NCBI GenBank assembly: GCA_027459645.1
Contig: DAIDHQ010000014.1
Location: forward strand, 1 to 64,000
Direction of reading: 5' to 3'
Source: Vulcanimicrobiota bacterium
Lineage (GTDB): Bacteria > Vulcanimicrobiota > Vulcanimicrobiia > Vulcanimicrobiales > Vulcanimicrobiaceae
Length of the DNA: 64,000 bases
Under the pieces are notes generated by a model. It worked only from the letters and a program-made list of their open reading frames with translations, had not been told where the DNA came from and ran no database searches. Each line of letters opens with the position of its first letter. The stretch's first letter is position 1. The translations under genes were made by a program, and so were the position numbers. Below, one piece after another: positions 1-7,360 of the stretch.

Positions 1-396
1 CATGGTTCGATCTTCGAGTTCAGCGGTGACAGCCACCGCCTTCGCAGCCGGCAAGGAAGCTCGGCCAAGGGACGCAAAACCTGAGGCATCGGGGTTCAAA
101 ATTCGGGAGCGCAAGGGTTCAATCTCTCGCGAGCGTTCCCAGTAGACGCTGCAAAAGCGTCTTCGGCGGCCTGGCAGTCCTGAGAAACTTCCGTTTTAAG
201 CCATCCCGAAACCTTATCGCTCTTTGTCGATTTGGCGTTGAGGGCTAACCTGCCACTAGGATATTTCGATCAAAGACCGTCAAAAGACAAGCGGCCACCG
301 CAAGATATAAACCATGGTTTCCGCTTTACCACAGCGCGTGATGTATGCGGCATTCGTCGCATCATCGCGGATCGCTCATCCGGATCTCCGTGCCGC
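1..396. other. Left flank, no supported gene
   Basis: I see no convincing gene here. A 47-codon plus-strand frame runs from an ATG at position 2 to a TAG at 142-144, but it has no visible ribosome binding site and could be the tail of a gene that starts outside the window. The stretch lies to the left of the 130-bp repeat, so it may be older chromosome or part of another mobile element. I found no sequence resembling the end of the transposase gene that precedes the right-hand copy of the repeat. Confidence 0.4.
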
Positions 397-526
397 CCCG
401 TCAGTACGACGGGCTCTTCTTTTCTACTTTTGACGTTATCCAAAAGTATTCGGGTCGTCGCTTGCGCTATCCCAAAGTATTACTACGGTTCGCGAATACT
501 TTGGATGTAGCTGGCCGTTGGGGCTC
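397..526. repeat. Left copy of 130-bp island-flanking direct repeat
   Basis: This segment is nearly identical to 27176-27307 in the same orientation. Both begin with a CCCGTC-AGTAC-GACGGG hairpin and a T-rich tail, continue through GACGTTATC and two direct plus one inverted copy of AAAGTATTC, and finish with GATGTAGCTGGCCGTTGG followed by a G or T and then GCTC. The copies differ by scattered substitutions and small indels, for example CAAAAGTATTC here against CCAAAGTATTC at the right. The match stops where the right copy enters the tRNA-Leu gene. Confidence 0.92.
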
Positions 527-599
527 CATCCAAAGTATTGCCGTGAACGGGCCTTATCCCAAAGTATTCGAAATCGATGGGGCCCACCCCAAAGTATTC
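443..599. repeat. Iterated AAAGTATTC motif array, left end
   Basis: There are six copies of a 9-bp core at 443, 474, 494 (inverted), 532, 561 and 591. Most are preceded by CC or CCC, giving a consensus near TCCCAAAGTATTC. Successive direct copies are 29 to 31 bp apart, close to three helical turns. Copies 1-3 belong to the flanking repeat and copies 4-6 are unique to this end. Regular spacing of this kind is typical of protein-binding sites at transposon ends or iterons. Binding by the transposase encoded at 25481-27148 is inference. Confidence 0.8.
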
Positions 600-641
600 A
601 GAAGGCTCCATCGAGAGTCGTTTATCAGTCTCTTCAGGGCT

Positions 642-863
642 CTAAGCCGGCCGCTCCGTCCGAAGACGTGCAACTTTGCCAACGGACGAAAGATTGGCTT
701 CAGAGTTCTCCCGCCATTCCGATAGCGCTTCTTCGCGATGGCGCATCCCATATCGAAGAAATATGCCCGCGATGAACCCTTTGGGGGCACCATATGCTTG
801 GCTGATGCGCTCCAACTCCTCATCGTCTCTTTCTGAGATTTTGACGTTCTTCTCGGCCGCCAT
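642..863 (-). CDS. Small ribbon-helix-helix-like protein
   Basis: This 73-residue protein starts at an ATG with GGAAG just upstream. Residues 6-50 (VKISERDDEELERISQAYG, then a second amphipathic helix) resemble the short strand plus two helices of ribbon-helix-helix repressors, where one strand per monomer contacts DNA in a dimer. It is divergent from the ImmA/IrrE gene at 974 and shares the control region at 900-933, so it may regulate that region. It might also be an antitoxin. No toxin-like partner overlaps it. The family assignment rests on general appearance only. Confidence 0.45.
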   Translation of the reverse strand: MAAEKNVKISERDDEELERISQAYGAPKGFIAGIFLRYGMRHREEALSEWRENSEANLSSVGKVARLRTERPA

Positions 864-899
864 TGGACTTCCAGTATAGCCACAATCGGCAAAGTCCGC

Positions 900-933
900 T
901 ATAATTAGCTACTAATGTGGCTGAAAGTAGCTA
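900..933 (+). promoter_or_regulatory. -10 box and palindromic operator before the ImmA/PIN genes
   Basis: TATAAT at 900-905 is a good -10 element for rightward transcription. It is followed at once by the inverted repeat TAGCTAC (906-912) and GTAGCTA (927-933), separated by 14 bp. The palindrome would overlap the transcription start of the 974-2629 gene pair, a natural place for an autorepressor. No clear -35 box was seen at normal spacing. Confidence 0.55.
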
Positions 934-973
934 CCGATGGGGTCTACTCGTCCCTTCAGGGAAATAGCCGATT

Positions 974-1987
974 GTGAACCCACGCGCTGTTCCGGAGACG
1001 GGAAAGCTCGCAAAGAATCTTTTCAAGAGGCTTCGCGAGGCCGGTTACTCGACACCCTTGCTTCACGTAGCCGTCCCTCACTGGTGGTCAAAAGAAGCTG
1101 AGGAAGAGCCCGAGGCATCGGATCATCTGAAGCTGGTCTTTGCCCGTCGACTTGGTCTCGATGTCGAGGCGCTGATGGCAAGAGACATAATCGCCCCCGA
1201 CACGGCACCCGGCGGCATGCAATTCAAGAGGTCAGTAAATCTGGCGGATAAAGCTCCTTCGGAAGCGGCTTTGTCGTTTTGCGCAACGATAGCACGTTTG
1301 ATCGCCTCGACATTGCCCCCATCCTCGCCGCTACCCAAGACTGGCTCTGAGATTCGTGAAGAAATCATTCGCGGGGGAGAAGCATTCGTTTCGCTTGCAG
1401 CTTTGACGAAGTATTGCTGGCGCCAAAACATCGCTGTCGTTCAGATCACGACGTTGCCAGGAAAGTCAAAAGGTATGGATGCAATGGCAATGCGGGTCAG
1501 AGGTCGCGACATCATCATTGTTACTCACAAGGCGCAGAAACAACCCGAGGCATGGCTTTCATTTCTTATTGCGCACGAGCTTGGTCATATTGCGCTGGGC
1601 CACGTCGCCGAAAACGAAGCGCTCGCCGATGATGTTGACCACGACGGCGACGACATCGAATCGGCAGCGAACATGTTCGCGCAGCAGGTTCTTGCTGGCT
1701 CTGATTTCAATTCGCTATTCAAGCGTCTCGACTTCACACCCACGCAGCTGAAGTCGTGGGCAAAGAAATGTGCACTTGAGGCTCGGGTGGACCCTGGCCA
1801 CGTAATACTACGCTACGGCAGAGAATGCAATAATTATCCGCTGGCTATGAAGGCATGGAGCGGAATGCGGACCGTGTCTGCTTCGACGAAGATCAACGAC
1901 ATTGCATTGAACGCTATCGATCTTTCCGATATTGGCGACGATTCGGGAGATATGTTGCGCTCGGTTCTTGCACTATCGAACGCATAG
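974..1987 (+). CDS. ImmA/IrrE-family zinc metallopeptidase
   Basis: This 337-residue protein starts at GTG. It carries the zinc-binding signature HELGH at residues 201-205, with a downstream glutamate in the IESAANMFAQQVL helix, the arrangement of ImmA/IrrE (M78) peptidases. Family members cleave phage-type or toxin-antitoxin repressors to switch genes on. The N-terminal ~100 residues are unusual for the family and may be a sensing or DNA-binding part. The next gene, a PIN-like nuclease, starts 6 bp downstream, so the two are probably co-expressed. I infer that the peptidase controls or responds to the partner. Its substrate is unknown. Confidence 0.85.
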   Translation: MNPRAVPETGKLAKNLFKRLREAGYSTPLLHVAVPHWWSKEAEEEPEASDHLKLVFARRLGLDVEALMARDIIAPDTAPGGMQFKRSVNLADKAPSEAALSFCATIARLIASTLPPSSPLPKTGSEIREEIIRGGEAFVSLAALTKYCWRQNIAVVQITTLPGKSKGMDAMAMRVRGRDIIIVTHKAQKQPEAWLSFLIAHELGHIALGHVAENEALADDVDHDGDDIESAANMFAQQVLAGSDFNSLFKRLDFTPTQLKSWAKKCALEARVDPGHVILRYGRECNNYPLAMKAWSGMRTVSASTKINDIALNAIDLSDIGDDSGDMLRSVLALSNA

Positions 1988-1993
1988 TCACTA

Positions 1994-2629
1994 ATGGAGG
2001 CCCTTGTCGATAACGACGCACTGCTAAAGATCGCGCGATACGGGCTACTGAGTGAATTTGACCGCGTTTTGCGAAAGCATGGATACAAGCCACCTCCCCG
2101 ATGCGTACCTTTAGCTAAGCATTCTCTTGGTATCACGGGTGCGCTAAATACGAAAAAGTATCCAACGGAAGGCGTACGAAGCGACGTCAGAAGCTTCGTG
2201 CTGAAGTGCGTACCTTTGAAGCCGAGCGATTGTGATCCGCAAGTATTGAAGATCCTCTCGTCAGTGACGAACATCGACGATGGAGAAGCCGTCCTTCTAG
2301 CTTATGCACATGCAGTGCCAGAGGCCCTAGTCTTCACAGGTGACAAGCGTTGCATGATCGCCCTAGCAAACGAAAGTCGGTGTGCATCGATTGTGGAAGT
2401 GCTTAGAGGTCGAATCGTCCATTTCGAATGCGCGCTAGAAGCGATTTCGAATTTGATAGGCTGGAACCACGTAAGGTCGAAAATCTGTGCAGATAAAGAT
2501 GCCGACGGCCGTTTGTACGAGGCGGTGGCTTCCAACCATCATGACTCGACAGCTCGAGCAAGTCTCGGATCGCGCATTCAGTCACTACTTGGCGATTCCG
2601 CCGGCCTTTTACATCAAGCGTTTCATTGA
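1994..2629 (+). CDS. PIN-like nuclease, possible toxin
   Basis: The 211-residue product opens with VDNDALLKIARYG, followed later by NIDDGEAVLLAYA and LVFTGDKRCMIAL. These three acidic clusters match the order of the metal-binding Asp/Glu residues of PIN-domain ribonucleases. An insertion of about 50 residues separates the first and second motifs. It follows the ImmA/IrrE peptidase gene by 6 bp with no independent ribosome binding site, which suggests translational coupling. The 3' end overlaps the convergent gene at 2623 by 7 bp. RNA cleavage as a toxin or defence effector is inference from the fold. Confidence 0.65.
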   Translation: MEALVDNDALLKIARYGLLSEFDRVLRKHGYKPPPRCVPLAKHSLGITGALNTKKYPTEGVRSDVRSFVLKCVPLKPSDCDPQVLKILSSVTNIDDGEAVLLAYAHAVPEALVFTGDKRCMIALANESRCASIVEVLRGRIVHFECALEAISNLIGWNHVRSKICADKDADGRLYEAVASNHHDSTARASLGSRIQSLLGDSAGLLHQAFH

Positions 2630-4059
2630 TGTAGCCGGGTCGGGAGCCCTCGCTCCAACGCCTTTCGATAGCGGTTCCTCGTATCGGCGCTCGCCTCCCC
2701 ATTTTCCCGAAATTCGGGCCACACCCGGCCAATTCGCAGAAGCAGGTTTCGCATCTCGGCGTACGCTCCGTAAGACGGATTCAAACGATAAAGAATCAGG
2801 GTCTTGAACGTTCGGGTCGTCAGCACGCCTTGCCTCGTCAAGCGCTTCAGCGCTTTGGAGATGGTCGGATAGTCGTGGTCTCCGGAAAGAACCGAGAACA
2901 ACTTCGACGCGTCGCATTCCTCGTTTTCTGTGAACACGAGGGTGCTTAGAATACTCGCGACCGCTGCCTTGTGCGGTACCCCGAATAACGCGTAGGGTTC
3001 GTACTCGTTGCGTACCTCGCCACGATCTTCGCCTTGGTAGATGGAGTGATTTGGGAGGATTGGAAACGCGTCTTTCAGGGCGACTTCCGTTCTGAGTAAG
3101 GCCTTCAGCTCTTGATACACTGGATGCTCTGCGTTCAAAGAATACTTCCATTGGCGTGACCCGGAACCGGGAGCCCAGATTTTACAGACGACACCTTGAT
3201 CGATGAGGATGTCTATGGCGCGGGTGTTCACGGCGGCTGCATGCGCACATATCTCCATGATACGACTAGGCCCGTAGTTGGCGAGGTACGTTACGATCGC
3301 CTGATTCACGCGGCTCCCGATCAACCGGAACCTCGTCCCATGCGCGCGAGAGGTGCCGCTTTTGCTCACGCGAGTCTCGTCCTGCAGCTTCGCATATGTG
3401 GCGACGTCGGGCATCTTCAGCGATAAGGTATCGAGAAGTTGGAGCAGTTCCTGAAGCCACGGCAACTGTTGGTTGAATCGAATCTGAAGGCCTATTTGCT
3501 CGAGGATGCCTTCGTCGATGAAACCCATGACCGCAACGCGCACCCGCGAAACGAAGTGCTGAAGAACCGAGCGTTGAAGCTTTCCAATGTCGTACTCTCC
3601 GCCCAATGCTCTGAGGGCAACGAGCGTACGCGTCCGAACCGCGGTAGCGAAGAAGCCGTCGTAATCTAACTTCGGATGCTCTGCCTTCGCCCACATGGAG
3701 GCTTCGGCGGATTGGGGCACGTGCGGTACTCGCTGTGGTTTTTTCAATTCCCGGACGGGATAGAGTTCGGCAAGTTTGTCGAGCAAAGCGATGAACTCCG
3801 GAATCGCCATCGCTTCAGCGTTTATTCCGATGATGTCCGGGGAGTTGTAATAGTCGGCCAAGGGAGCCGATACTAGTATGCTGGCTGCATTGGAGCGCGG
3901 ACGCTTCGCACTAAGCGCGGTCTCCTGACCGAACGACAACTTCAAAACCGGCGAGCGCAATGGCCCGTGTATGCGCAGCGCAACAAGAAGCTCGGTCCGG
4001 TGATACGGGCCGAACAGCGGCGGAAACGGCGAAAATGCGGTAGATCTCCCCTTACCCAA
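2623..4059 (-). CDS. Multi-winged-helix protein of unknown role
   Basis: This protein of about 478 residues would begin at a TTG, because a stop codon lies immediately upstream in frame and no ATG or GTG follows closely. It appears to contain several winged-helix segments: near the N-terminus (YHRTELLVALRIHGPLRSPVL), near residues 250-290 (VNQAIVTYLANYGPSRIMEICAHAAAV) and near residues 370-420 (HKAAVASILSTLV to the TISKALKRLTRQGVL recognition-helix region). That would fit a DNA-binding regulator. I do not recognise a named family. It diverges from the gene at 4182. Confidence 0.65.
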   Translation of the reverse strand: MGKGRSTAFSPFPPLFGPYHRTELLVALRIHGPLRSPVLKLSFGQETALSAKRPRSNAASILVSAPLADYYNSPDIIGINAEAMAIPEFIALLDKLAELYPVRELKKPQRVPHVPQSAEASMWAKAEHPKLDYDGFFATAVRTRTLVALRALGGEYDIGKLQRSVLQHFVSRVRVAVMGFIDEGILEQIGLQIRFNQQLPWLQELLQLLDTLSLKMPDVATYAKLQDETRVSKSGTSRAHGTRFRLIGSRVNQAIVTYLANYGPSRIMEICAHAAAVNTRAIDILIDQGVVCKIWAPGSGSRQWKYSLNAEHPVYQELKALLRTEVALKDAFPILPNHSIYQGEDRGEVRNEYEPYALFGVPHKAAVASILSTLVFTENEECDASKLFSVLSGDHDYPTISKALKRLTRQGVLTTRTFKTLILYRLNPSYGAYAEMRNLLLRIGRVWPEFRENGEASADTRNRYRKALERGLPTRLHQ

Positions 4060-4181
4060 CGCTTAAATTCTTGATCGACTAAGGGGGTGCTGTCAAATCG
4101 ACATTTGCGGGCGTTATCGAGAGTGTTGGCGTTCTTCCAAATGATGCTTGCATAAGTTTGCATCCTCAGCGAGGATCGATT

Positions 4182-4622
4182 ATGATCCGCGATCCAATGG
4201 ATACTCTGCCCAAACGGCCCCGCCGCCGCCGTCGCTCTCATGAGGAACAGTGCGAACTCCTCTGGAGTCGTCTTGTGACCCTATGCGATGAATACTTCTT
4301 GGAAAGAGACCCCAGCCACAGAGTCAAAGACGGCGACTTTTCCGGGTTGCTCGTGAAGCGGACTCGTTTCTCCGAGCCGGAACTTCGCGGCGAACTCGTG
4401 TGGTTTAGGCCGGCCGTCGGGCCACTGGATACCTGCACCGATGTTACCCAGGATCTACAGGTCTATCGGGACGGCCGATATTACGGATTCGCGATGATCG
4501 CCTACAAGGGCGTGCTGGTCGCGATCCTTATCGATGAGAACGTGACGGGCTTCACCGAAGGCGACGAGTTCGTCATCGATAACTCGCCTTCAGCTGATCC
4601 GATGGACGTCATCGGAGATTAG
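4182..4622 (+). CDS. Hypothetical protein
   Basis: The 146-residue product starts at an ATG preceded by GAGG at 7 bp spacing. A TTG 24 bp upstream is possible but less well supported. The start region is rich in arginine (KRPRRRRRSHEE), and a mixed alpha/beta body follows with an acidic C-terminus. I recognise no domain. It is divergent from the winged-helix gene and its last bases overlap the convergent gene ending at 4619. Confidence 0.6.
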   Translation: MIRDPMDTLPKRPRRRRRSHEEQCELLWSRLVTLCDEYFLERDPSHRVKDGDFSGLLVKRTRFSEPELRGELVWFRPAVGPLDTCTDVTQDLQVYRDGRYYGFAMIAYKGVLVAILIDENVTGFTEGDEFVIDNSPSADPMDVIGD

Positions 4623-5452
4623 GGGCACAAGCAAGTTTGCTGAATCGGGTCGTCTATGACGACTTGAAAATCCTGATAGGTGGTACGAGCGACGACCTTC
4701 GGCGGCTTGCGCCTTACGTATCCGATGACCAACATCTGCTTGCCGAACGTCATGCCGCTGGGGATTCCGTTCGTAAACACGAGTTCCGGGGCAGTATCGG
4801 TGTTTCGCGTCTTCTGAGGCCGACACTTCGCGCGGTTCGTGCTAGAAAGACGGGATGTCGGGATGCAGAGAATCGCGACCATGTGCTTCATAGCGGGCGC
4901 GTTCGCGTACACGCGCGCATAACCGCTACTGTTGGCGAAGAAGACCGTCCAAGGAACGTTGGCTCCATTGACGTCGATGGTGGTTCGAGCAGCTTCCCCC
5001 TTTGGATTAGGCGACGTGCGAATGTGTTGTCTAAGACTGCAAACGAACGCGGCGGTACGCAAACTCTTGCGGGACGGCGAACCGGACGACCCGTGCGCGG
5101 AACGAGCGGGAGTCGCGCTGGCGCTCGTCGTTGCGGCCGGAAGCGTCGTCATGCCGGTCGGCGCTGTTCCGAATCCGATCGAGTATTGACCGGTGGGGCT
5201 CGGTTGGAAAACGCGGTTTCGTGCGATCCGCGGCGCTTTCGCTGATCCGGATGTCGCGGACGGCGTGGCCGCCTTTCGTACCGGAGCGATATGTCGAAAG
5301 TGCTTCGTCTTTGCATTCACCCACGCGACTCGGGCTGTCCTCGGCGCGCAGCCGTTTCCGCAATTTTTGCAAAACAATCTTCGCGGAACGGTGGTTGGCG
5401 TAAGATTTTTGGCTTCGTAAGGAGTTCCGCTTGCGTCTTCGGCCTTTTGCAT
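4619..5452 (-). CDS. CoiA-like zinc-binding protein, probable 5' frameshift
   Basis: Residues ~28-60 carry FCKNCGNGC followed by KHFRH, the Cys/His layout at the N-terminus of CoiA-like and related proteins. The rest, with an Ala/Thr/Ser-rich middle, is unrecognised. The annotated ATG follows no ribosome binding site. In another frame an ATG at 5501 begins MVEPDNSFALAVDNYFDA, and dropping one A from the AAAA run near 5447 fuses it smoothly to this frame as AVDNYFDAKAEDASGTPYEAK. The native gene is therefore likely 4619-5501 with a one-base insertion, or a sequencing error. Confidence 0.55.
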   Translation of the reverse strand: MQKAEDASGTPYEAKNLTPTTVPRRLFCKNCGNGCAPRTARVAWVNAKTKHFRHIAPVRKAATPSATSGSAKAPRIARNRVFQPSPTGQYSIGFGTAPTGMTTLPAATTSASATPARSAHGSSGSPSRKSLRTAAFVCSLRQHIRTSPNPKGEAARTTIDVNGANVPWTVFFANSSGYARVYANAPAMKHMVAILCIPTSRLSSTNRAKCRPQKTRNTDTAPELVFTNGIPSGMTFGKQMLVIGYVRRKPPKVVARTTYQDFQVVIDDPIQQTCLCP

Positions 5453-5571
5453 CAAAATAGTTATCGACGGCTAGTGCAAAAGAGTTATCCGGCTCGACCA
5501 TTTACCGAGTAGCGACTCGTCGTGGACTGGCCCGCGCGACAGCGAATCGCAAGCTATACATTGCCTAGAGA

Positions 5572-6234
5572 CTACACTTCTATCGTCGGCCAGCGAAGAG
5601 CGATTTCATGAGCGGCATCCTCGATGTCTCTCCAACGCCGTTTGCTTGAAGTAGACAGGTACCATGAATTTCCTGAAGCTGGATGCCAATATTGCGCACC
5701 TTTAACCGGGGCGGAAACTGTCAACCCCGAGCCGCGGTGCAGCATTTCAAGAACATAGTCGATCTCGACGTCGGTCGGTTCACCAGCTTGGGTGTCCACG
5801 AGGACGTTCGCTACGTGTGACTGGCGCCCTGAGACGAGTTTTCCGCTAAGCGTCGGTTCAACGGTGATTCGAACGCCACTGATTAGGAGCGGCGCGAAGC
5901 GAGACGACTTGTGTTCCAGCTGCTGATCGGAAAAGCGTTCGTGATAGTCGCTTATGACGCGGAGATTGTTTTCGATCTTCGCGGATTCCGTCGGCCGAAT
6001 GGCATCACGACGCTCTCGTAGAAGACGCTGGATTTCCGCTTTAAGCGCATCGTCGTTTCCCGAGTGGTAGTCGCGAATCGCGGACCGCGCAACCTGATAG
6101 TAAGGTGCGAAATGCTTCTTGCCCAGCGCACTCTTCATGGACTGAATGATGGTCAGTCGCTGATGGGCCCCGGAAGCTGTGAGATAATCGGCCATCCGAC
6201 GCATGGTTACATGCGGTGTATCATCTTTCGCCAT
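5572..6234 (-). CDS. Hypothetical protein
   Basis: This 220-residue protein starts at an ATG with AAGG 7 bp upstream. The N-terminal half is helical and charged, with AEIQRLLRERRDAIRP near residue 70. The C-terminal half looks like beta structure with conserved-looking aromatics (GAQYWHPASGNSWYLSTSSKRRWRD). No signal peptide or membrane segment is present. I do not recognise a family. It stands alone between two other minus-strand genes. Confidence 0.6.
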   Translation of the reverse strand: MAKDDTPHVTMRRMADYLTASGAHQRLTIIQSMKSALGKKHFAPYYQVARSAIRDYHSGNDDALKAEIQRLLRERRDAIRPTESAKIENNLRVISDYHERFSDQQLEHKSSRFAPLLISGVRITVEPTLSGKLVSGRQSHVANVLVDTQAGEPTDVEIDYVLEMLHRGSGLTVSAPVKGAQYWHPASGNSWYLSTSSKRRWRDIEDAAHEIALRWPTIEV

Positions 6235-6301
6235 TTACCGTGCCTTATGCGATTGCGTTGAATGAACCGGCATCAAATCGCCGGTCCGGTCGCGTCCGCG
6301 G

Positions 6302-6466
6302 CTAGACGTATTGCCAAGTGCAGTCTTTGCCGTGGTGGTCTTTCCAATGGTCGCAAGGGGCAAATTTCGTGCCTTGCTTCACGTTGTTTCGCGTCCCGTT
6401 GTACTGTGTGCATTCGACGGTCCCGTCTTTCGGGACGATTTCGCCGGGATTGTATGTCTGCGCCAT
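6302..6466 (-). CDS. YjzC-like small protein, 54 residues
   Basis: The protein begins MAQTYNPGEIVPKDGTVECT, continues with NVKQGTKFAPCDHW, and ends KDCTWQYV. The PGE-I-VP-DG start followed by a G-x-x-FxPC segment resembles small YjzC-like proteins, which are predicted beta-rich and of unknown function. Three cysteines and several histidines (CDHWKDHHGKDC) could bind a metal. The ATG is preceded by ACGAGG at 7 bp, a good ribosome binding site. It is too short to be picked up by a 60-codon cutoff. Confidence 0.75.
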   Translation of the reverse strand: MAQTYNPGEIVPKDGTVECTQYNGTRNNVKQGTKFAPCDHWKDHHGKDCTWQYV

Positions 6467-6590
6467 GAATGAACCTCGTTTACTTAGAGTGATCCATCAG
6501 AAGCATATACCGGTTGGACGGAGCGCAACATCCGTGAAATCACCTGGGTTGGCGCCGTAGAACGCGATTGGAAAGCGAATTTGTTGACGA

Positions 6591-6836
6591 TTATTTCTTT
6601 TTGGTTTTGTGATCTGAAAGAACTGAAGCTGCTACGCGGCGTTCGTCCTTGTTGCCGGTATGCATCAGGCTGGCGGCGACCGATGCGATGCGGTTCCGTG
6701 TGTGTGCAGGCGGATTCGTGTCCGAAAGCGCCGCGGCCGCGACTTGCCTCGCTTCCGGCTTCGGGCTGTGCATGAGCTTGCCGGCGATGTGGTCGATTTT
6801 CGGGCTCGTGTGCCCACTCGGTTTGGATTTTGCCAC
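6591..6836 (-). CDS. Small basic protein with internal duplication
   Basis: This 81-residue protein starts at GTG with GGGAG 8 bp upstream. It contains two tandem ~26-residue units: one with IAGKLMHSPKPEARQVAAAALSD, and a second with IASVAASLMHTGNKDERRVAASVLSD. The ends are lysine-rich (MAKSKPSG and KTKKK). Short helical duplications with basic tails suggest nucleic-acid or protein binding. I recognise it only as a type often found as small conserved hypothetical proteins. It is one of four consecutive minus-strand small genes. Confidence 0.75.
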   Translation of the reverse strand: MAKSKPSGHTSPKIDHIAGKLMHSPKPEARQVAAAALSDTNPPAHTRNRIASVAASLMHTGNKDERRVAASVLSDHKTKKK

Positions 6837-6926
6837 GTACGAAACTCCCGTAGTGAAGCGATTCGCTCACCCAGTAATGACAGATACCGATGCCATACGG
6901 CTGGTACCGATGATGGGCCGACTAAC

Positions 6927-7097
6927 TTATCGGCGAGAAATTCGGCGTCGGCCGCTCTTGCGCGTCGCCTTCTTTCGGCGCGCTTTGCGCTTCTCGGCGG
7001 CTCTCGATCCGAGGATCGATCCGGCCAAAGGCGAGCACGAGCCAGCCTGCTCGAGCTTGCGCGCGGCCTTCTTCAAAATGCGCTTGGATGCTGCCAC
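6927..7097 (-). CDS. Very basic 56-residue protein, histone-tail-like
   Basis: Read from a GTG at 7097 with GAGGGGG about 8 bp upstream, the product starts MAASKRILKKAARKLEQAGS and ends with a run of Lys/Arg (EKRKARRKKATRKSGRRRISRR region, residues 35-56). About one third of residues are Lys or Arg, pointing to DNA or RNA binding. The gene lies downstream of a promoter with a LexA-type box (7170-7191). A competing frame over the same bases (6922-7137) has less protein-like composition and I rejected it. Confidence 0.65.
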   Translation of the reverse strand: MAASKRILKKAARKLEQAGSCSPLAGSILGSRAAEKRKARRKKATRKSGRRRISRR

Positions 7098-7169
7098 GAG
7101 ACAATACCCCCTCGAGCCTTGCGGTTTGACTCGACATCAGGTCGGCGGCCGCAGGCTTTGTTGGGTCTC

Positions 7170-7191
7170 ATTATACTCGAACGTATGTTCC
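7170..7191 (-). promoter_or_regulatory. Promoter with LexA-like SOS box
   Basis: On the minus strand TATAAT (7170-7175) serves as a -10 box. Directly upstream lies CGAAC-GTAT-GTTC (7178-7190), which fits the CGAACNNNNGTTCG pattern recognised by LexA in many Gram-positive and related bacteria. A repressor bound between -35 and -10 would block the promoter of the small basic protein gene that starts at 7097. SOS control is inference from the motif; one base of the outer consensus differs. Confidence 0.55.
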
Positions 7192-7229
7192 CGCGTAAGG
7201 GGGCAGACGTGCCCCCTTACCCTCCACGG

Positions 7230-7310
7230 CTACTGCTTCCGGAAGAAGGGCAGCAGCGCCCAAATGAGGCCCAGGACGGCGCCGACGAGCTGAACGTGCT
7301 TCTTATCCAC
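7230..7310 (-). CDS. 26-residue hydrophobic peptide
   Basis: A GTG start preceded by AAAGGAG at 7 bp, a near-perfect ribosome binding site, opens a 26-codon frame: MDKKHVQLVGAVLGLIWALL, then PFFRKQ. It is one membrane-spanning helix between charged ends, like type I toxins or small membrane regulators. The strong ribosome binding site is the main reason to believe it is translated. It diverges from the gene at 7370 across a 21-bp palindrome. Confidence 0.6.
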   Translation of the reverse strand: MDKKHVQLVGAVLGLIWALLPFFRKQ

Positions 7311-7331
7311 CTTGGTACTCCTTTCGTTCGA

Positions 7332-7360
7332 TTTGCGGACACGGTCCGCAAACGTACAAT
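7332..7360 (+). promoter_or_regulatory. Perfect palindromic operator and -10 box
   Basis: TTTGCGGAC (7332-7340) and GTCCGCAAA (7344-7352) form a perfect inverted repeat around ACG. TACAAT (7355-7360) follows and ends 9 bp before the ATG at 7370. The palindrome would sit between -35 and -10 and lies between two divergent genes, so a bound dimer could control both. Confidence 0.6.

Noticed and set aside
2487-2807. 106-codon plus-strand frame overlapping the PIN-like gene end
   Set aside because: It overlaps the PIN-like gene and the end of the winged-helix gene and has low-quality composition.
6922-7137. 71-residue minus-strand frame over the basic small gene
   Set aside because: The alternative frame 6927-7097 has a better ribosome binding site and a far more protein-like Lys/Arg sequence.
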